A stretch of 64,000 nt of DNA from contig NZ_JAHWXN010000001.1 of the NCBI RefSeq assembly GCF_023091245.1, forward strand, positions 1,054,001-1,118,000, written 5' to 3'. Below, piece after piece: positions 25,062-33,277 of this stretch. The notes under the pieces are model-generated. The model saw only the letters and a list, made by a program, of their open reading frames with translations. It was not told the origin of the DNA and ran no database searches. How positions within the stretch are numbered: position 1 is the first letter of the stretch; each line of letters begins with the position of its first letter. The translations under genes were made by a program, and so were the position numbers. This DNA is from Microbacterium croceum (GTDB taxonomy: Bacteria; Actinomycetota; Actinomycetes; Actinomycetales; Microbacteriaceae).

Positions 25062-26198
25062 ATGCATATCGATCGCGTCGAGCTGATCACGGTACGGATG
25101 CCGTTGGTCCATCCGTTCACCACCTCCTTCTCGACCCAGACGGAACGGCGTCCGCTTCTCGTGCGCATCACGGCGTCGCGAGACGGCCGCACCGTGACCG
25201 GGTGGGGCGAGTGCGTCGCCTTGTTCGATCCCTCGTATTCTCCGGAGTACCTCGACGGTGCCAGGGAGATGCTGCGACGGTTCCTGGTCCCCTCGCTGCT
25301 GGCATGGCAGGACGCCGGGCGCATGGTGACCGCGGAGACCGTGGCGGCAGCGACCGCGCACGTCGTCGGCCACCGCATGGCCAAGGCCGCACTGGAGATG
25401 GCGGTGCTCGATGCCGGCCTCCGCCTCGACGATCGGCGGTTCGCCGACCACCTCGGTGTCACGCGTGCGGTCGTGCCGTCGGGGGTCAGCGTCGGGATCG
25501 AGTCGTCGATCCCCGATCTGCTCGCCCAGGTCGGAGGCTTCCTCGACGAGGGGTATGCGCGCATCAAGCTCAAGATCCAGCCGGGCTGGGACATCGAGCC
25601 GGTCCGCGCCGTGCGCGAGAAGTTCGGCGACGTGCCTCTCCAGGTGGATGCCAACACGGCCTACCGGCTCTCGGATGCGCCGCTGCTGCGCCGGCTCGAC
25701 CCCTTCGATCTGCTTCTGATCGAGCAGCCCCTGGCCGAGGACGACCTGCGCCAGCACGCTCTGCTCGCCCAGCAGATCGCCACGCCGGTCTGCCTCGACG
25801 AGTCGATCGTCTCGGTCGAGGCGGCGGCGGACGCGATCGCGATGGGAGCTGCGAGCGTCATCAACATCAAACCGGGCCGGGTGGGCGGATACCTCGCGGC
25901 CCGCCGCATCCATGATCTCGCCGAGGCCAACGGGATCGCCGTCTGGTGCGGTGGCATGCTCGAGACCGGAATCGGGCGCGCGGCCAACATCGCCCTCGCC
26001 GGCCTGCCCGGATTCACGCTGCCCGGTGACGTGTCGGGCTCGAACCGGTTCTACGCGCAGGACGTGACCGAGCCGGTGGTGATGAAGGACGGCGTCGTCG
26101 CGATACCGGACGGGCCGGGCTTCGGTGTGGAGCCGCGTGCCGACGTGCTGGAAGCGGTCACGATCGACACGGTCGACATCGCGGCGGGCCGGAGCTGA
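25062..26198 (+). CDS. Enolase-superfamily N-succinylamino acid racemase / o-succinylbenzoate synthase-like
   Basis: 378 residues. The muconate-lactonising-type active site is complete: Lys169 and Lys171 (IKLKI), metal ligands Asp196 (VDANTAY), Glu221 (LIEQPL) and Asp246 (CLDES), and Lys270 (INIKPGR). GGMLETGIGRAANIAL near the C terminus is characteristic of the NSAR/OSBS group and differs from the dipeptide epimerases used for murein peptide recycling. No other men genes are near, and a GNAT acyltransferase is immediately upstream, so racemisation of N-succinylamino acids is favoured over menaquinone synthesis. GAGGAG precedes the ATG. An N-acylamino acid racemase with other acyl groups is the alternative. 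Confidence 0.88.
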   Translation: MHIDRVELITVRMPLVHPFTTSFSTQTERRPLLVRITASRDGRTVTGWGECVALFDPSYSPEYLDGAREMLRRFLVPSLLAWQDAGRMVTAETVAAATAHVVGHRMAKAALEMAVLDAGLRLDDRRFADHLGVTRAVVPSGVSVGIESSIPDLLAQVGGFLDEGYARIKLKIQPGWDIEPVRAVREKFGDVPLQVDANTAYRLSDAPLLRRLDPFDLLLIEQPLAEDDLRQHALLAQQIATPVCLDESIVSVEAAADAIAMGAASVINIKPGRVGGYLAARRIHDLAEANGIAVWCGGMLETGIGRAANIALAGLPGFTLPGDVSGSNRFYAQDVTEPVVMKDGVVAIPDGPGFGVEPRADVLEAVTIDTVDIAAGRS

Positions 26199-26200
26199 CC

Positions 26201-27757
26201 GTGCGCGCCGGAGGGGCCCACGCCGACGTCATCGTGGTCGGCGCGGGCTCGGCCGGGTCGGCGCTGGCGGCACGACTCGTGCAGTCGGGGCGTCGCGTCC
26301 TGTTGCTGGAAGCGGGGAGAGACGCCCCGGCATCCGAACTTCCGGAGTCGTGGCGCCTGCCGAATCCGATGGCGGCGATGGCGGAGCCGGGGAGCGCATC
26401 GCTGCTGTGGGCCGAGCATCTCGCGTCGCGGACGGCGACGCAGAAGCCATCGCTGTACTGGCGGGGCAAGGGTCTGGGCGGGAGCTCGGCCATCAACGGG
26501 CAGATCGCGATCCGCCCGCCGATGGAGGACTTCGACGACTGGGCCGCCGAGGGCTGCACGGGGTGGTCAGCGGAAGACGTGCTCCCGGTGCTCGCCGCTC
26601 TGGAATCCGACCAGGAGTATGGTGAGCGCCCGCACCACGGTGCCGACGGTCCGATCCCGGTGCACCGCTACCCGCAGGAGGTGTGGGGATCGGTCGATCG
26701 TGCGCTGCGCGACGCCGCACGGGCGGCGGGCCAGCCGTGGGCGCCGGACGTCAACGCACCCGGTGCGACCGGAGTCTCGCCCTATCCGGTCAACTCGATC
26801 GACGGACGGCGGGTCTCCTGCAACGACGCGTATCTCGAGCCGTTGCGGGGCGACCCTCTGCTTGCGATCCGGGGGGAAGCGCTGGTGGACCGTGTCGTGT
26901 TCGAGGGGGAGCGCGCGGTGGGGGTGCGTCTCGCGAACGGCGAGGTGCTGAGTGCGGATCTCGTCATCCTCTGCGCCGGCGCCACGGCGACGCCCTCGAT
27001 CCTGATGCGCTCCGGGATCGGCCCCGCCCGGCATCTGGTGGAGCAGCGCATCGCCGTGCGTGCCGATCTGCCCGTCGGCGAGGGTATGCAGGACCATCCG
27101 ATGGTGCTCGTGGGCATCCCGCTCACCCCGGAGGCGACGGCCGGCCCCTGGGACCGTCACACGAACTGCTGCATCCGCTACTCCAGCGGGATGACCTCCG
27201 ACCCGAACGACATGATGATGGTCGCTCTCAACCAGAACGCGCTCGCGATGGCCTCGGCGGATCCTCGTGCGGGGGCCGGCGCGGTCGGGGTCTTCGTCAA
27301 CCGCACCTACTCCCGTGGCACGCTGCGCCTGCAGAGCCGCGATCCCGAGACGCAGCCGCTCCTGTCGTTCAACATGCTCGACGTGGCGCTCGACGTCGAC
27401 CGGCTGGCGGAGGGGGTCCGCCAGCTGGCGGGGTTGGTGGAGCATGAGGCGTTCGCCGGGATCACCGCGTCGGATGTCTGGGAGGCCAACACGGCACTGC
27501 GCGCCGCGCTCGACGGGCCGGAGGACGCACTCCGGGCCTACCTGCGCGACACCGCCGTCGACACCCAGCACGCGACGAGCACGTGCCGCATGGGCGATCC
27601 CACCGCCGCGACCACCGTGGTCGACCCGGAGGGCCGTGTTCTCGGCATCGACGGATTGCGCGTCGCCGATGCGTCGATCTTCCCTTTCGTCCCCCGAGCG
27701 AACACCCACCTGGCGAGCGTCCTGGTCGGCGAGATGCTGGCCGCACGCCTGACCTGA
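26201..27757 (+). CDS. GMC-family FAD-dependent oxidoreductase
   Basis: 518 residues from a GTG two bases after the racemase stop. The N-terminal FAD-binding motif is DVIVVGAGSAGSALAARL. YWRGKGLGGSSAINGQIA and GATATPSILMRSGIGP are the two GMC PROSITE-like signatures, and the C terminus has the catalytic His region QHATSTCRMG and PRANTHLASVLVGEM. GMC enzymes oxidise alcohols such as choline, aryl alcohols or polyols to aldehydes. An aldehyde dehydrogenase follows 38 bp downstream, so a two-step alcohol-to-acid conversion is likely. The substrate and its link to amino-acid metabolism are unknown; the surrounding operon suggests an amino alcohol. Confidence 0.9.
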   Translation: MRAGGAHADVIVVGAGSAGSALAARLVQSGRRVLLLEAGRDAPASELPESWRLPNPMAAMAEPGSASLLWAEHLASRTATQKPSLYWRGKGLGGSSAINGQIAIRPPMEDFDDWAAEGCTGWSAEDVLPVLAALESDQEYGERPHHGADGPIPVHRYPQEVWGSVDRALRDAARAAGQPWAPDVNAPGATGVSPYPVNSIDGRRVSCNDAYLEPLRGDPLLAIRGEALVDRVVFEGERAVGVRLANGEVLSADLVILCAGATATPSILMRSGIGPARHLVEQRIAVRADLPVGEGMQDHPMVLVGIPLTPEATAGPWDRHTNCCIRYSSGMTSDPNDMMMVALNQNALAMASADPRAGAGAVGVFVNRTYSRGTLRLQSRDPETQPLLSFNMLDVALDVDRLAEGVRQLAGLVEHEAFAGITASDVWEANTALRAALDGPEDALRAYLRDTAVDTQHATSTCRMGDPTAATTVVDPEGRVLGIDGLRVADASIFPFVPRANTHLASVLVGEMLAARLT

Positions 27758-27795
27758 GACCTGCCCGACCTGAGATCTGCTGCCGAGGAGCCGCC

Positions 27796-29214
27796 ATGGA
27801 GAGCCAGTGCCACGTGATCGACGGTGTCGCCGTCGCATCGACCGATCCGCAGACCCTTCCGGTCGTCTCGCCCTGGACGGAGAAGGTGATCGCCCGCATC
27901 CCCGTCGGCTCTGCCGCAGACGTCGATGCGGCAGTCCGCTCGGCGGTGGCGGCGCAGCGCGACTGGTCGCTGCGAGCCCTGGACGAGCGCATCGATCTCC
28001 TCGCCGGGGTCGCCGACACCGTGCAGCAGCACCTCGCGGAGCTCGCGCAGATCGAGAGCGACGAGATGGGCAAGCCCGTCCCGCTCGCGGAGCAGTTCAT
28101 CGAGGGCGGGATCGCGGGGTGGCGGCAGGGTCTCGACCTCGCGCGAACGTACCCCTTCGTGGCCGATGTCACGGTGCCGGGCGAACCAGGGCAGACTGTC
28201 GTGGAGCGTCGACCCGTGGGAGTGGTCGGGCTCATCATCCCGTGGAACTTCACGGTCGCCTCGATCCTCGGAAGCCTCCTTCCCCTGCTCGCCGCAGGCA
28301 ACACGGTCGTGCTCAAGCCCTCGGAGAAGTCGCCGTTGTCGGCGGCCCGGTTCGTACAGCTGCTCGACCTGCCACCCGGCGTCGTGAACCTGGTGCTCGG
28401 CGATGCCCGCGCGGGCGGACCGCTCGCGGCCCATGACGACGTGGCGCTGCTGCACTTCACCGGCTCGGTCGAGGTCGGCCGCGCGGTCGGGGTCGCGGCC
28501 GCATCTCGTCTGAAGCGGTCGGTGCTCGAGCTCGGCGGCAACGATCCGGTGATCGTCGACGCAGATGTCGATGTGGTGGCCACTGCCGAGGCGGTGGCGA
28601 TGTCGTCGTTCATCAACAGCGGGCAGATCTGCACGTCGTCGGAGCGCATCTACGTGCACCGAGACATCGCCGAGGAGTTCGTCGCGGCCCTGGTCGCGGC
28701 GGCCGGTTCGTACGAGCTCATCGCCGACCGGGAGGGCACCGGCCTCGGTCCCCTTGTCGACGCCCGACAGCGGGCCCACGTGCACGCGCACGTCGAGGAG
28801 GCGGTCGAGCGCGGCGCGACGGTGCTGCGCGGCGGTGTCGTCCCGGACGGTCCAGGGTTCGGCTACCCCGCGACGGTACTCATCGGGGTGACGGCGGAGA
28901 TGCAGGTGATGCGCGAGGAGACTTTCGGTCCCATCGCTCCCGTCGTCGTCGTGGACTCCTTCGACGAGGCGGTCGAGCTGGCGAACGGCACCGCTTTCGG
29001 GCTCGCCGCGACCGTGTACACGCACGATCCGGTCCACCAGCAGCGCGCGGGAGACATCCACGCCGCCGTGATCTGGATCAACGGATGGCAGCAGGGCGGT
29101 GTCAACGCCGTCTCCGAGCCCTGGGGACTCAGCGGCATGGGAGCGGCGGGATCTGTCGCCGATTTCGATGCCGCGACGCGACCCGTCTCGTTGCTGCGCG
29201 CCGCGACCGCCTGA
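27796..29214 (+). CDS. NAD(P)-dependent aldehyde dehydrogenase
   Basis: 472 residues, a complete aldehyde dehydrogenase. Visible landmarks are the cofactor and oxyanion segment IIPWNFTVAS, FTGSVEVGRAV, the general base Glu245 in LELGGNDP, the nucleophile Cys279 in NSGQICTSSE, and the late motif EETFGPIAPVVV. CCGAGGAG precedes the ATG at 27796. It follows the GMC oxidoreductase and probably oxidises its product to the carboxylate. Class and substrate (aminoaldehyde such as gamma-aminobutyraldehyde, or betaine aldehyde) cannot be settled; the agmatinase-type gene 1.2 kb downstream makes an aminoaldehyde worth considering. Confidence 0.92.
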   Translation: MESQCHVIDGVAVASTDPQTLPVVSPWTEKVIARIPVGSAADVDAAVRSAVAAQRDWSLRALDERIDLLAGVADTVQQHLAELAQIESDEMGKPVPLAEQFIEGGIAGWRQGLDLARTYPFVADVTVPGEPGQTVVERRPVGVVGLIIPWNFTVASILGSLLPLLAAGNTVVLKPSEKSPLSAARFVQLLDLPPGVVNLVLGDARAGGPLAAHDDVALLHFTGSVEVGRAVGVAAASRLKRSVLELGGNDPVIVDADVDVVATAEAVAMSSFINSGQICTSSERIYVHRDIAEEFVAALVAAAGSYELIADREGTGLGPLVDARQRAHVHAHVEEAVERGATVLRGGVVPDGPGFGYPATVLIGVTAEMQVMREETFGPIAPVVVVDSFDEAVELANGTAFGLAATVYTHDPVHQQRAGDIHAAVIWINGWQQGGVNAVSEPWGLSGMGAAGSVADFDAATRPVSLLRAATA

Positions 29215-29223
29215 CCGGAGCGC

Positions 29224-30276
29224 TCAGACGACCGCGGATGCGAGCAGCTCGCGGACGCGCATCGCAAGGGCGTCGGCGGGATTCGTGTGTTCGATCGACT
29301 CGTTCGCGGTGGCGAGCACGACGATCGTCGCCCCGGTGGACGGGTCGTGGCCCGTGAAGGTCTGGAAGCCCGGCAGCTGGCCGTTGTGGCCCCAGATGCC
29401 GCCGAAGTCGGCGATGCCGAGCCCGTAGGCCCAGTCGGTTCCGGCGATCGGGAGGGCCGTCAGGCGTACCTGCTGCGTCTGCTCCGTGAGGAGGTCGCCG
29501 CGCACGAGTGCTTCGACCAGGACCACGAGATCGTCGGCGGTGGAGAGCCCGTTGCCGGCGGTCCAGGCCCACGAGGGGTTGATGTCGGTCGCGTCGACGA
29601 GCGCCGTGTCATCGCGGAGGTAGCCGCGTACCCGGGGGTCGGGCAGTGCGGTCCCCGCGGGGGAGCGCGGCGGCAGCGACGTGTTCTCCAGTCCCAGCGG
29701 TTCGAACACGAAACGGGCCGCGAGATCCTCCACCAGCACGCCGGTGGCGTGCTCGGCCAGCATCCCGAGCAGGATGTAGCCGGTGTTGCTGTATTCCCAC
29801 GACGCGCCCGGCGCGAAGTGCTGCGGGCCGCGCTGCGCGAACTCCACCAGCTCTCGCGGCCTCCAGACCCGCTCCGGTGCGGCGAGCAGCGCGGTGAGGA
29901 ACTCCTCGGTCGTGTACTCCGGCAGTCCGGCCGTCATCCCGAGCAGGCGGCGCACGGTGACCCCGCTCGGCAGATTCAGGTGCGGCAGGTGCATCTGAGC
30001 CTCATCGTCGAGGCCGAGCTCGCCCGTCTCCGTCAGGCGCAGGATCACGGTGGCGATGATCGTCTTGGTCACGCTGCCGATGCGCAGCACGGCGTCGGCG
30101 GCGAGCCGCTCCCCGGTGGCGACATCGCGGGTGCCCAGCGCCGCCGACCAGCGTTCCCCGTCCGGTGTCCGGATCGCGAGCACGACACCGGGGACGTCGA
30201 GCCGCTTCCGCTCCGCGTCGACCTCGGCGAGGATCGCGGCGGCGGTGGTCGAGAGGTCGGAAGGCAAGGTTGTCAT
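29224..30276 (-). CDS. S12-family serine hydrolase (beta-lactamase / D-aminopeptidase-like)
   Basis: 350 residues from an ATG at 30276. The S12 triad is intact: SVTK (Ser68, Lys71), YSN (Tyr162, Asn164) and HNG in IWGHNGQLPGF near residue 310. TVRRLLGMTAGLPEY is the usual region after SxxK. No signal peptide is seen, so a cytoplasmic role is likely, unlike classical class C beta-lactamases. Members include D,D-carboxypeptidases, D-aminopeptidases and esterases. It is convergent with the aldehyde dehydrogenase (9-bp gap) and divergent from the agmatinase. This is the second S12 domain in the island, in keeping with D-peptide processing. Confidence 0.88.
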   Translation of the reverse strand: MTTLPSDLSTTAAAILAEVDAERKRLDVPGVVLAIRTPDGERWSAALGTRDVATGERLAADAVLRIGSVTKTIIATVILRLTETGELGLDDEAQMHLPHLNLPSGVTVRRLLGMTAGLPEYTTEEFLTALLAAPERVWRPRELVEFAQRGPQHFAPGASWEYSNTGYILLGMLAEHATGVLVEDLAARFVFEPLGLENTSLPPRSPAGTALPDPRVRGYLRDDTALVDATDINPSWAWTAGNGLSTADDLVVLVEALVRGDLLTEQTQQVRLTALPIAGTDWAYGLGIADFGGIWGHNGQLPGFQTFTGHDPSTGATIVVLATANESIEHTNPADALAMRVRELLASAVV

Positions 30277-30348
30277 GCTCCGATCCTGCCGCGATTGCTC
30301 GCGCTGCGCATGGTGCGAGGGACCGACGAGGACAAGGGGATCTCGGTC

Positions 30349-30360
30349 GATCGGCCGATC
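30349..30360. promoter_or_regulatory. Palindromic candidate operator in the S12-agmatinase intergenic region
   Basis: GATCGGCCGATC is a perfect 12-bp palindrome roughly midway in the 144-bp divergent region. Its position could serve both the S12 hydrolase and the ureohydrolase operon. The protein that binds it is unknown. Confidence 0.35.
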
Positions 30361-30420
30361 TTCGCCCCGGGCGTCCTCCCTATCTTGGGAATGGTCCGCC
30401 CACCGAGAAGGAGTGCCCCC

Positions 30421-31392
30421 ATGTCCGAGGATGCAGCGACCGAGAAGCGCACGATCATCATGCCGCCCAACTCGATCCAGGCGGTGCCGCGGTATGCAGG
30501 AGCCTCCACCTTCGCCCGGCTGCCGCGGATCGACGAAGTCGACCGCGCAGACGTCGCCGTGCTCGGCGTGCCGTTCGACTCCGGCACCAGCTACCGGCCA
30601 GGGGCGCGATTCGGTCCGGAGGCGGTGCGGGCCGCCTCGAAGCTGCTGCGTCCGTTCCACATCGGCCTGGAGGTCGAGCCGTGGGTCACGATGCAGATCG
30701 CCGACGCGGGTGATGTGGGGGTGACGCCGTTCGACATCGCCGAGGCGATCGCCGGGATCGAGCAGGCCGCCCGATCTCTCTCCGCGAGAGCAGACCGCAT
30801 CGTCGCGATCGGCGGCGATCACACGATCGCGCTCCCGATGCTGCGCGCGGCCCACGCCCAGCACGGCCCGGTGGCGCTCGTGCACTTCGACGCGCACTTC
30901 GACACCTGGGACAGCCTGTTCGGTGCCCCGATGGTCCACGGCACGCCTTTCCGTCGCGCGGTCGAAGAGGGCCTGCTCGATGTCGGCGGCTCCGCCCATG
31001 TCGGCATCCGCAGCACCACTCCCTCCGCGCGGGACTTCACCGACGACGAGGAGCTCGGATTCGCGACCTTCACCACACTCGATATCGCGCGCCGCGGGGT
31101 CGACGCCATCATCGACCGTGTCCGGACACGCGTCGGCGATCGTCCGGTGTACGTCAGCATCGACATCGATGTGCTCGACCCGGCTCACGCCCCCGGCACC
31201 GGTACCCCTGAACCCGGCGGACTCTCGACCAGAGAGCTGCAGCTCATCCTGTACGGGCTGGCCGATCTCCACGTGATCGGCGCCGATGTCGTCGAGGTCG
31301 CCCCCGCGTACGATCACGCGCAGATCACTGCGCTCGCCGCTGCCGGCGTCACCTTCGACCTCCTCGCCATGATGGCGAAGGGCGCGAGGTGA
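30421..31392 (+). CDS. Agmatinase-type ureohydrolase (agmatinase or guanidinobutyrase)
   Basis: 323 residues from the ATG at 30421, preceded by GAAGGAG. The binuclear manganese site of the arginase family is complete: His134 in GGDHTI, Asp157/His159/Asp161 in HFDAHFD, and the two aspartates of SIDIDVLDPAHAPG. The N-terminal VPRYAGASTFARLPR is typical of agmatinases and guanidinobutyrases rather than arginases. The enzyme releases urea from a guanidino compound, giving an amine such as putrescine or GABA. It is coupled to the C45 hydrolase (GTGA overlap). Which guanidino substrate is used is open. A link to arginine-derived D- or N-acyl compounds is speculation. Confidence 0.9.
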   Translation: MSEDAATEKRTIIMPPNSIQAVPRYAGASTFARLPRIDEVDRADVAVLGVPFDSGTSYRPGARFGPEAVRAASKLLRPFHIGLEVEPWVTMQIADAGDVGVTPFDIAEAIAGIEQAARSLSARADRIVAIGGDHTIALPMLRAAHAQHGPVALVHFDAHFDTWDSLFGAPMVHGTPFRRAVEEGLLDVGGSAHVGIRSTTPSARDFTDDEELGFATFTTLDIARRGVDAIIDRVRTRVGDRPVYVSIDIDVLDPAHAPGTGTPEPGGLSTRELQLILYGLADLHVIGADVVEVAPAYDHAQITALAAAGVTFDLLAMMAKGAR

Positions 31393-32483
31393 GACGACAG
31401 CCGGATGCGGTCGCCGCGGGCGCAGTGCCGGTCATCGAGCTGAGCGGTGACGGGCGCGCCCGGGGCCGCACGCACGGCGAAGAAGCGCGGAGCCTCATCT
31501 CATCGTCGATGGAGCGCTGGCGTGACCGGATCGAGCAGCTCACCGGACGCTCCTCCGCTGACCATGTCGCTCGCTTTCTGGGCGCGTCGCGGCTGATCGA
31601 CGCGGTGCGCGTGGGGTCTCCCGATCTCTATGACGAGGTGCGGGGCATCGCCGAGGCGAGCGGCCAGCCGCTCGACGACGTGTTCGCGTACAACTTCATG
31701 GACGAGGAGTGGCGGTACGCGGGCGTCTCCGCGATCGGGTGCAGCGTCATCGGCATCGAGGGCGAGAGTGGCGTCATCCTCGGCCAGAACATGGATCTCC
31801 CGGCGAGCATGGACGGCTCGCAGGTGCTCCTGCACATCCGCGCGGATGCAGACGACCCCGAGCAGTTCGTCGCGAGCGCTGCCGGGATGATCGGCGTTCT
31901 GGGGGTCAATCGCGAGGGTGTCGCCTGCTGCGTCAACACACTCGCGCAACTCCCCAGCGCTCTCGAGGGGATGCCCGTCGCCTTCCTCATCCGCGAGATC
32001 CTGCGCCGACGCACGCGGGTGGAGGCCGGCACGTATCTGCGGTCCGTCCGCCACGCGTCAGGGCAGAACTACGCGATCGCCGATCGGCACGGCATCGACT
32101 CCTACGAATGCTCCGCCGCGGGCATCTCGGCCCGTCCGATCGCGGGTCCCACCCTCGTGCACACGAACCATCCGCTGTGGACGGCGGGGGCGGCCGAGCT
32201 GGCGGCGAGACCCGACGAGCTCGAGCTCTCCGGCACGCGGTCGCGATACAACTATCTGAGCGTCGCGGTGCCGCAGCTCCGAGATGCCGCGGAGCTCGAG
32301 ACCGTGTTCGCCTCGCGCGACTCGGGGGTGTGCGTGGTGCCTCGCCCGCCGCGAATGAGCAAGACCTTCTGCGGTGCTGTGTTCGAGATCGGTGAAGACA
32401 TGACCAGCGCTCGGTTCGCGCTGGGGCAGCCGGGGGCCGTCGAATGGTCTACCGCTGTGTGGAGCGCTCCGGCGGGCGCGTGA
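31389..32483 (+). CDS. C45-family Ntn hydrolase (acyl-CoA:6-APA acyltransferase-like)
   Basis: 364 residues from a GTG overlapping the agmatinase stop. It has the C45 signatures: RGRTHGEEARSLI near the start and the Ntn nucleophile Cys118 after a glycine (AIGCSVIG), followed by GQNMDLPASM. Autocleavage before the cysteine would expose the catalytic N terminus, as in penicillin acyltransferase. Later parts include LGVNREGVACCVNTL and HTNHPLW. Family members hydrolyse or transfer amide-linked acyl groups, including penicillin, beta-alanyl and N-acyl-amine substrates. In this setting it may deacylate an N-acylated guanidino compound or amino acid that feeds the ureohydrolase. That is inference from gene coupling. 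Confidence 0.88.
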   Translation: MRRQPDAVAAGAVPVIELSGDGRARGRTHGEEARSLISSSMERWRDRIEQLTGRSSADHVARFLGASRLIDAVRVGSPDLYDEVRGIAEASGQPLDDVFAYNFMDEEWRYAGVSAIGCSVIGIEGESGVILGQNMDLPASMDGSQVLLHIRADADDPEQFVASAAGMIGVLGVNREGVACCVNTLAQLPSALEGMPVAFLIREILRRRTRVEAGTYLRSVRHASGQNYAIADRHGIDSYECSAAGISARPIAGPTLVHTNHPLWTAGAAELAARPDELELSGTRSRYNYLSVAVPQLRDAAELETVFASRDSGVCVVPRPPRMSKTFCGAVFEIGEDMTSARFALGQPGAVEWSTAVWSAPAGA

Positions 32484-32498
32484 TCCGGCGCGGATGCG

Positions 32499-33254
32499 CT
32501 AGCGGGGGCCCATGCGGAGCGCACCGTCCATGCGGATGGTCTCGCCGTTCAGGTAGTCATGCGCGACGATCATCGTCACCAGCTGCGCATACTCGATCGG
32601 ATCACACAGCCGCTGCGGGAAGGGGACGCTCGCGGCGAGATTGGCGCGGTACTCGTCGCTGACCGTCGCCAACATCGGGGTGTCGACGATGCCGGGGGCG
32701 ATGGTGCAGACGCGGATGCCGTGGGAGGCGAGGTCACGGGCGGCGGGGAGCGTCATCCCGACGACGGCGCTCTTGGATGCCGCATACGCCACCTGGCCCA
32801 CCTGGCCGTCGTACGCGGCGATCGAGGCGGTGTTCACGACGACCCCGCGCTGTCCCTGCGCATCGGGTGTCTGCTGCGCGATGACCTCGGCGGCCGCCGA
32901 CATGACCAGGAAGGTGCCCAGCAGGTTCACGCGGACGACCGTGTCGAAGAGTGCGGGATCGTGCACCCCCGAGCGCCCGAGGATGCGCGCGGAGGGAGCG
33001 ATGCCGGCGCAGTTGACGACGGTGCGCAGCGCTGCCCCGGCGCCGGCGGTCTGCACGGCGGCACGGACCTGGGCGGGGTCGGTGACATCGGCGGCGACGA
33101 GGGTGACCCCGTCGACAGCGGGTGCCCCGGCGATCGCGGCCGGGAGATCGAGGGCGAACACCTCCGCGCCCTGGGCGGCCAGAGCGCGGGCTGTCGCCGC
33201 ACCGAGTCCGGACGCGCCCCCGGTGACGATGGCGGATGAGTCGTTCAACTGCAT
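32499..33254 (-). CDS. SDR-family 3-hydroxyacyl-CoA dehydrogenase
   Basis: 251 residues, ATG at 33254. The classical SDR motifs are present: cofactor loop TGGASGLG, NCAGIAPS, catalytic Ser in NTASIAAYDGQ, and YAASKS with Tyr and Lys. Overall it resembles the HSD17B10/3-hydroxyacyl-CoA dehydrogenase type II group, which oxidises 2-methyl-3-hydroxybutyryl-CoA in isoleucine breakdown. It is the last gene of the branched-chain oxoacid dehydrogenase operon, 23 bp after the acyl-CoA dehydrogenase, which supports that reaction. A short-chain fatty acid role is possible. It ends 15 bp from the convergent C45 gene. Confidence 0.88.
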   Translation of the reverse strand: MQLNDSSAIVTGGASGLGAATARALAAQGAEVFALDLPAAIAGAPAVDGVTLVAADVTDPAQVRAAVQTAGAGAALRTVVNCAGIAPSARILGRSGVHDPALFDTVVRVNLLGTFLVMSAAAEVIAQQTPDAQGQRGVVVNTASIAAYDGQVGQVAYAASKSAVVGMTLPAARDLASHGIRVCTIAPGIVDTPMLATVSDEYRANLAASVPFPQRLCDPIEYAQLVTMIVAHDYLNGETIRMDGALRMGPR

Positions 33255-33277
33255 GATGGTGGTCCTCTCGATGGCGC

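Noticed and set aside
25062..26198. Menaquinone biosynthesis gene menC
   Set aside because: The fold is shared, but no other men genes are present and the upstream GNAT partner favours an N-succinylamino acid racemase; o-succinylbenzoate synthase activity may still exist as a side reaction.
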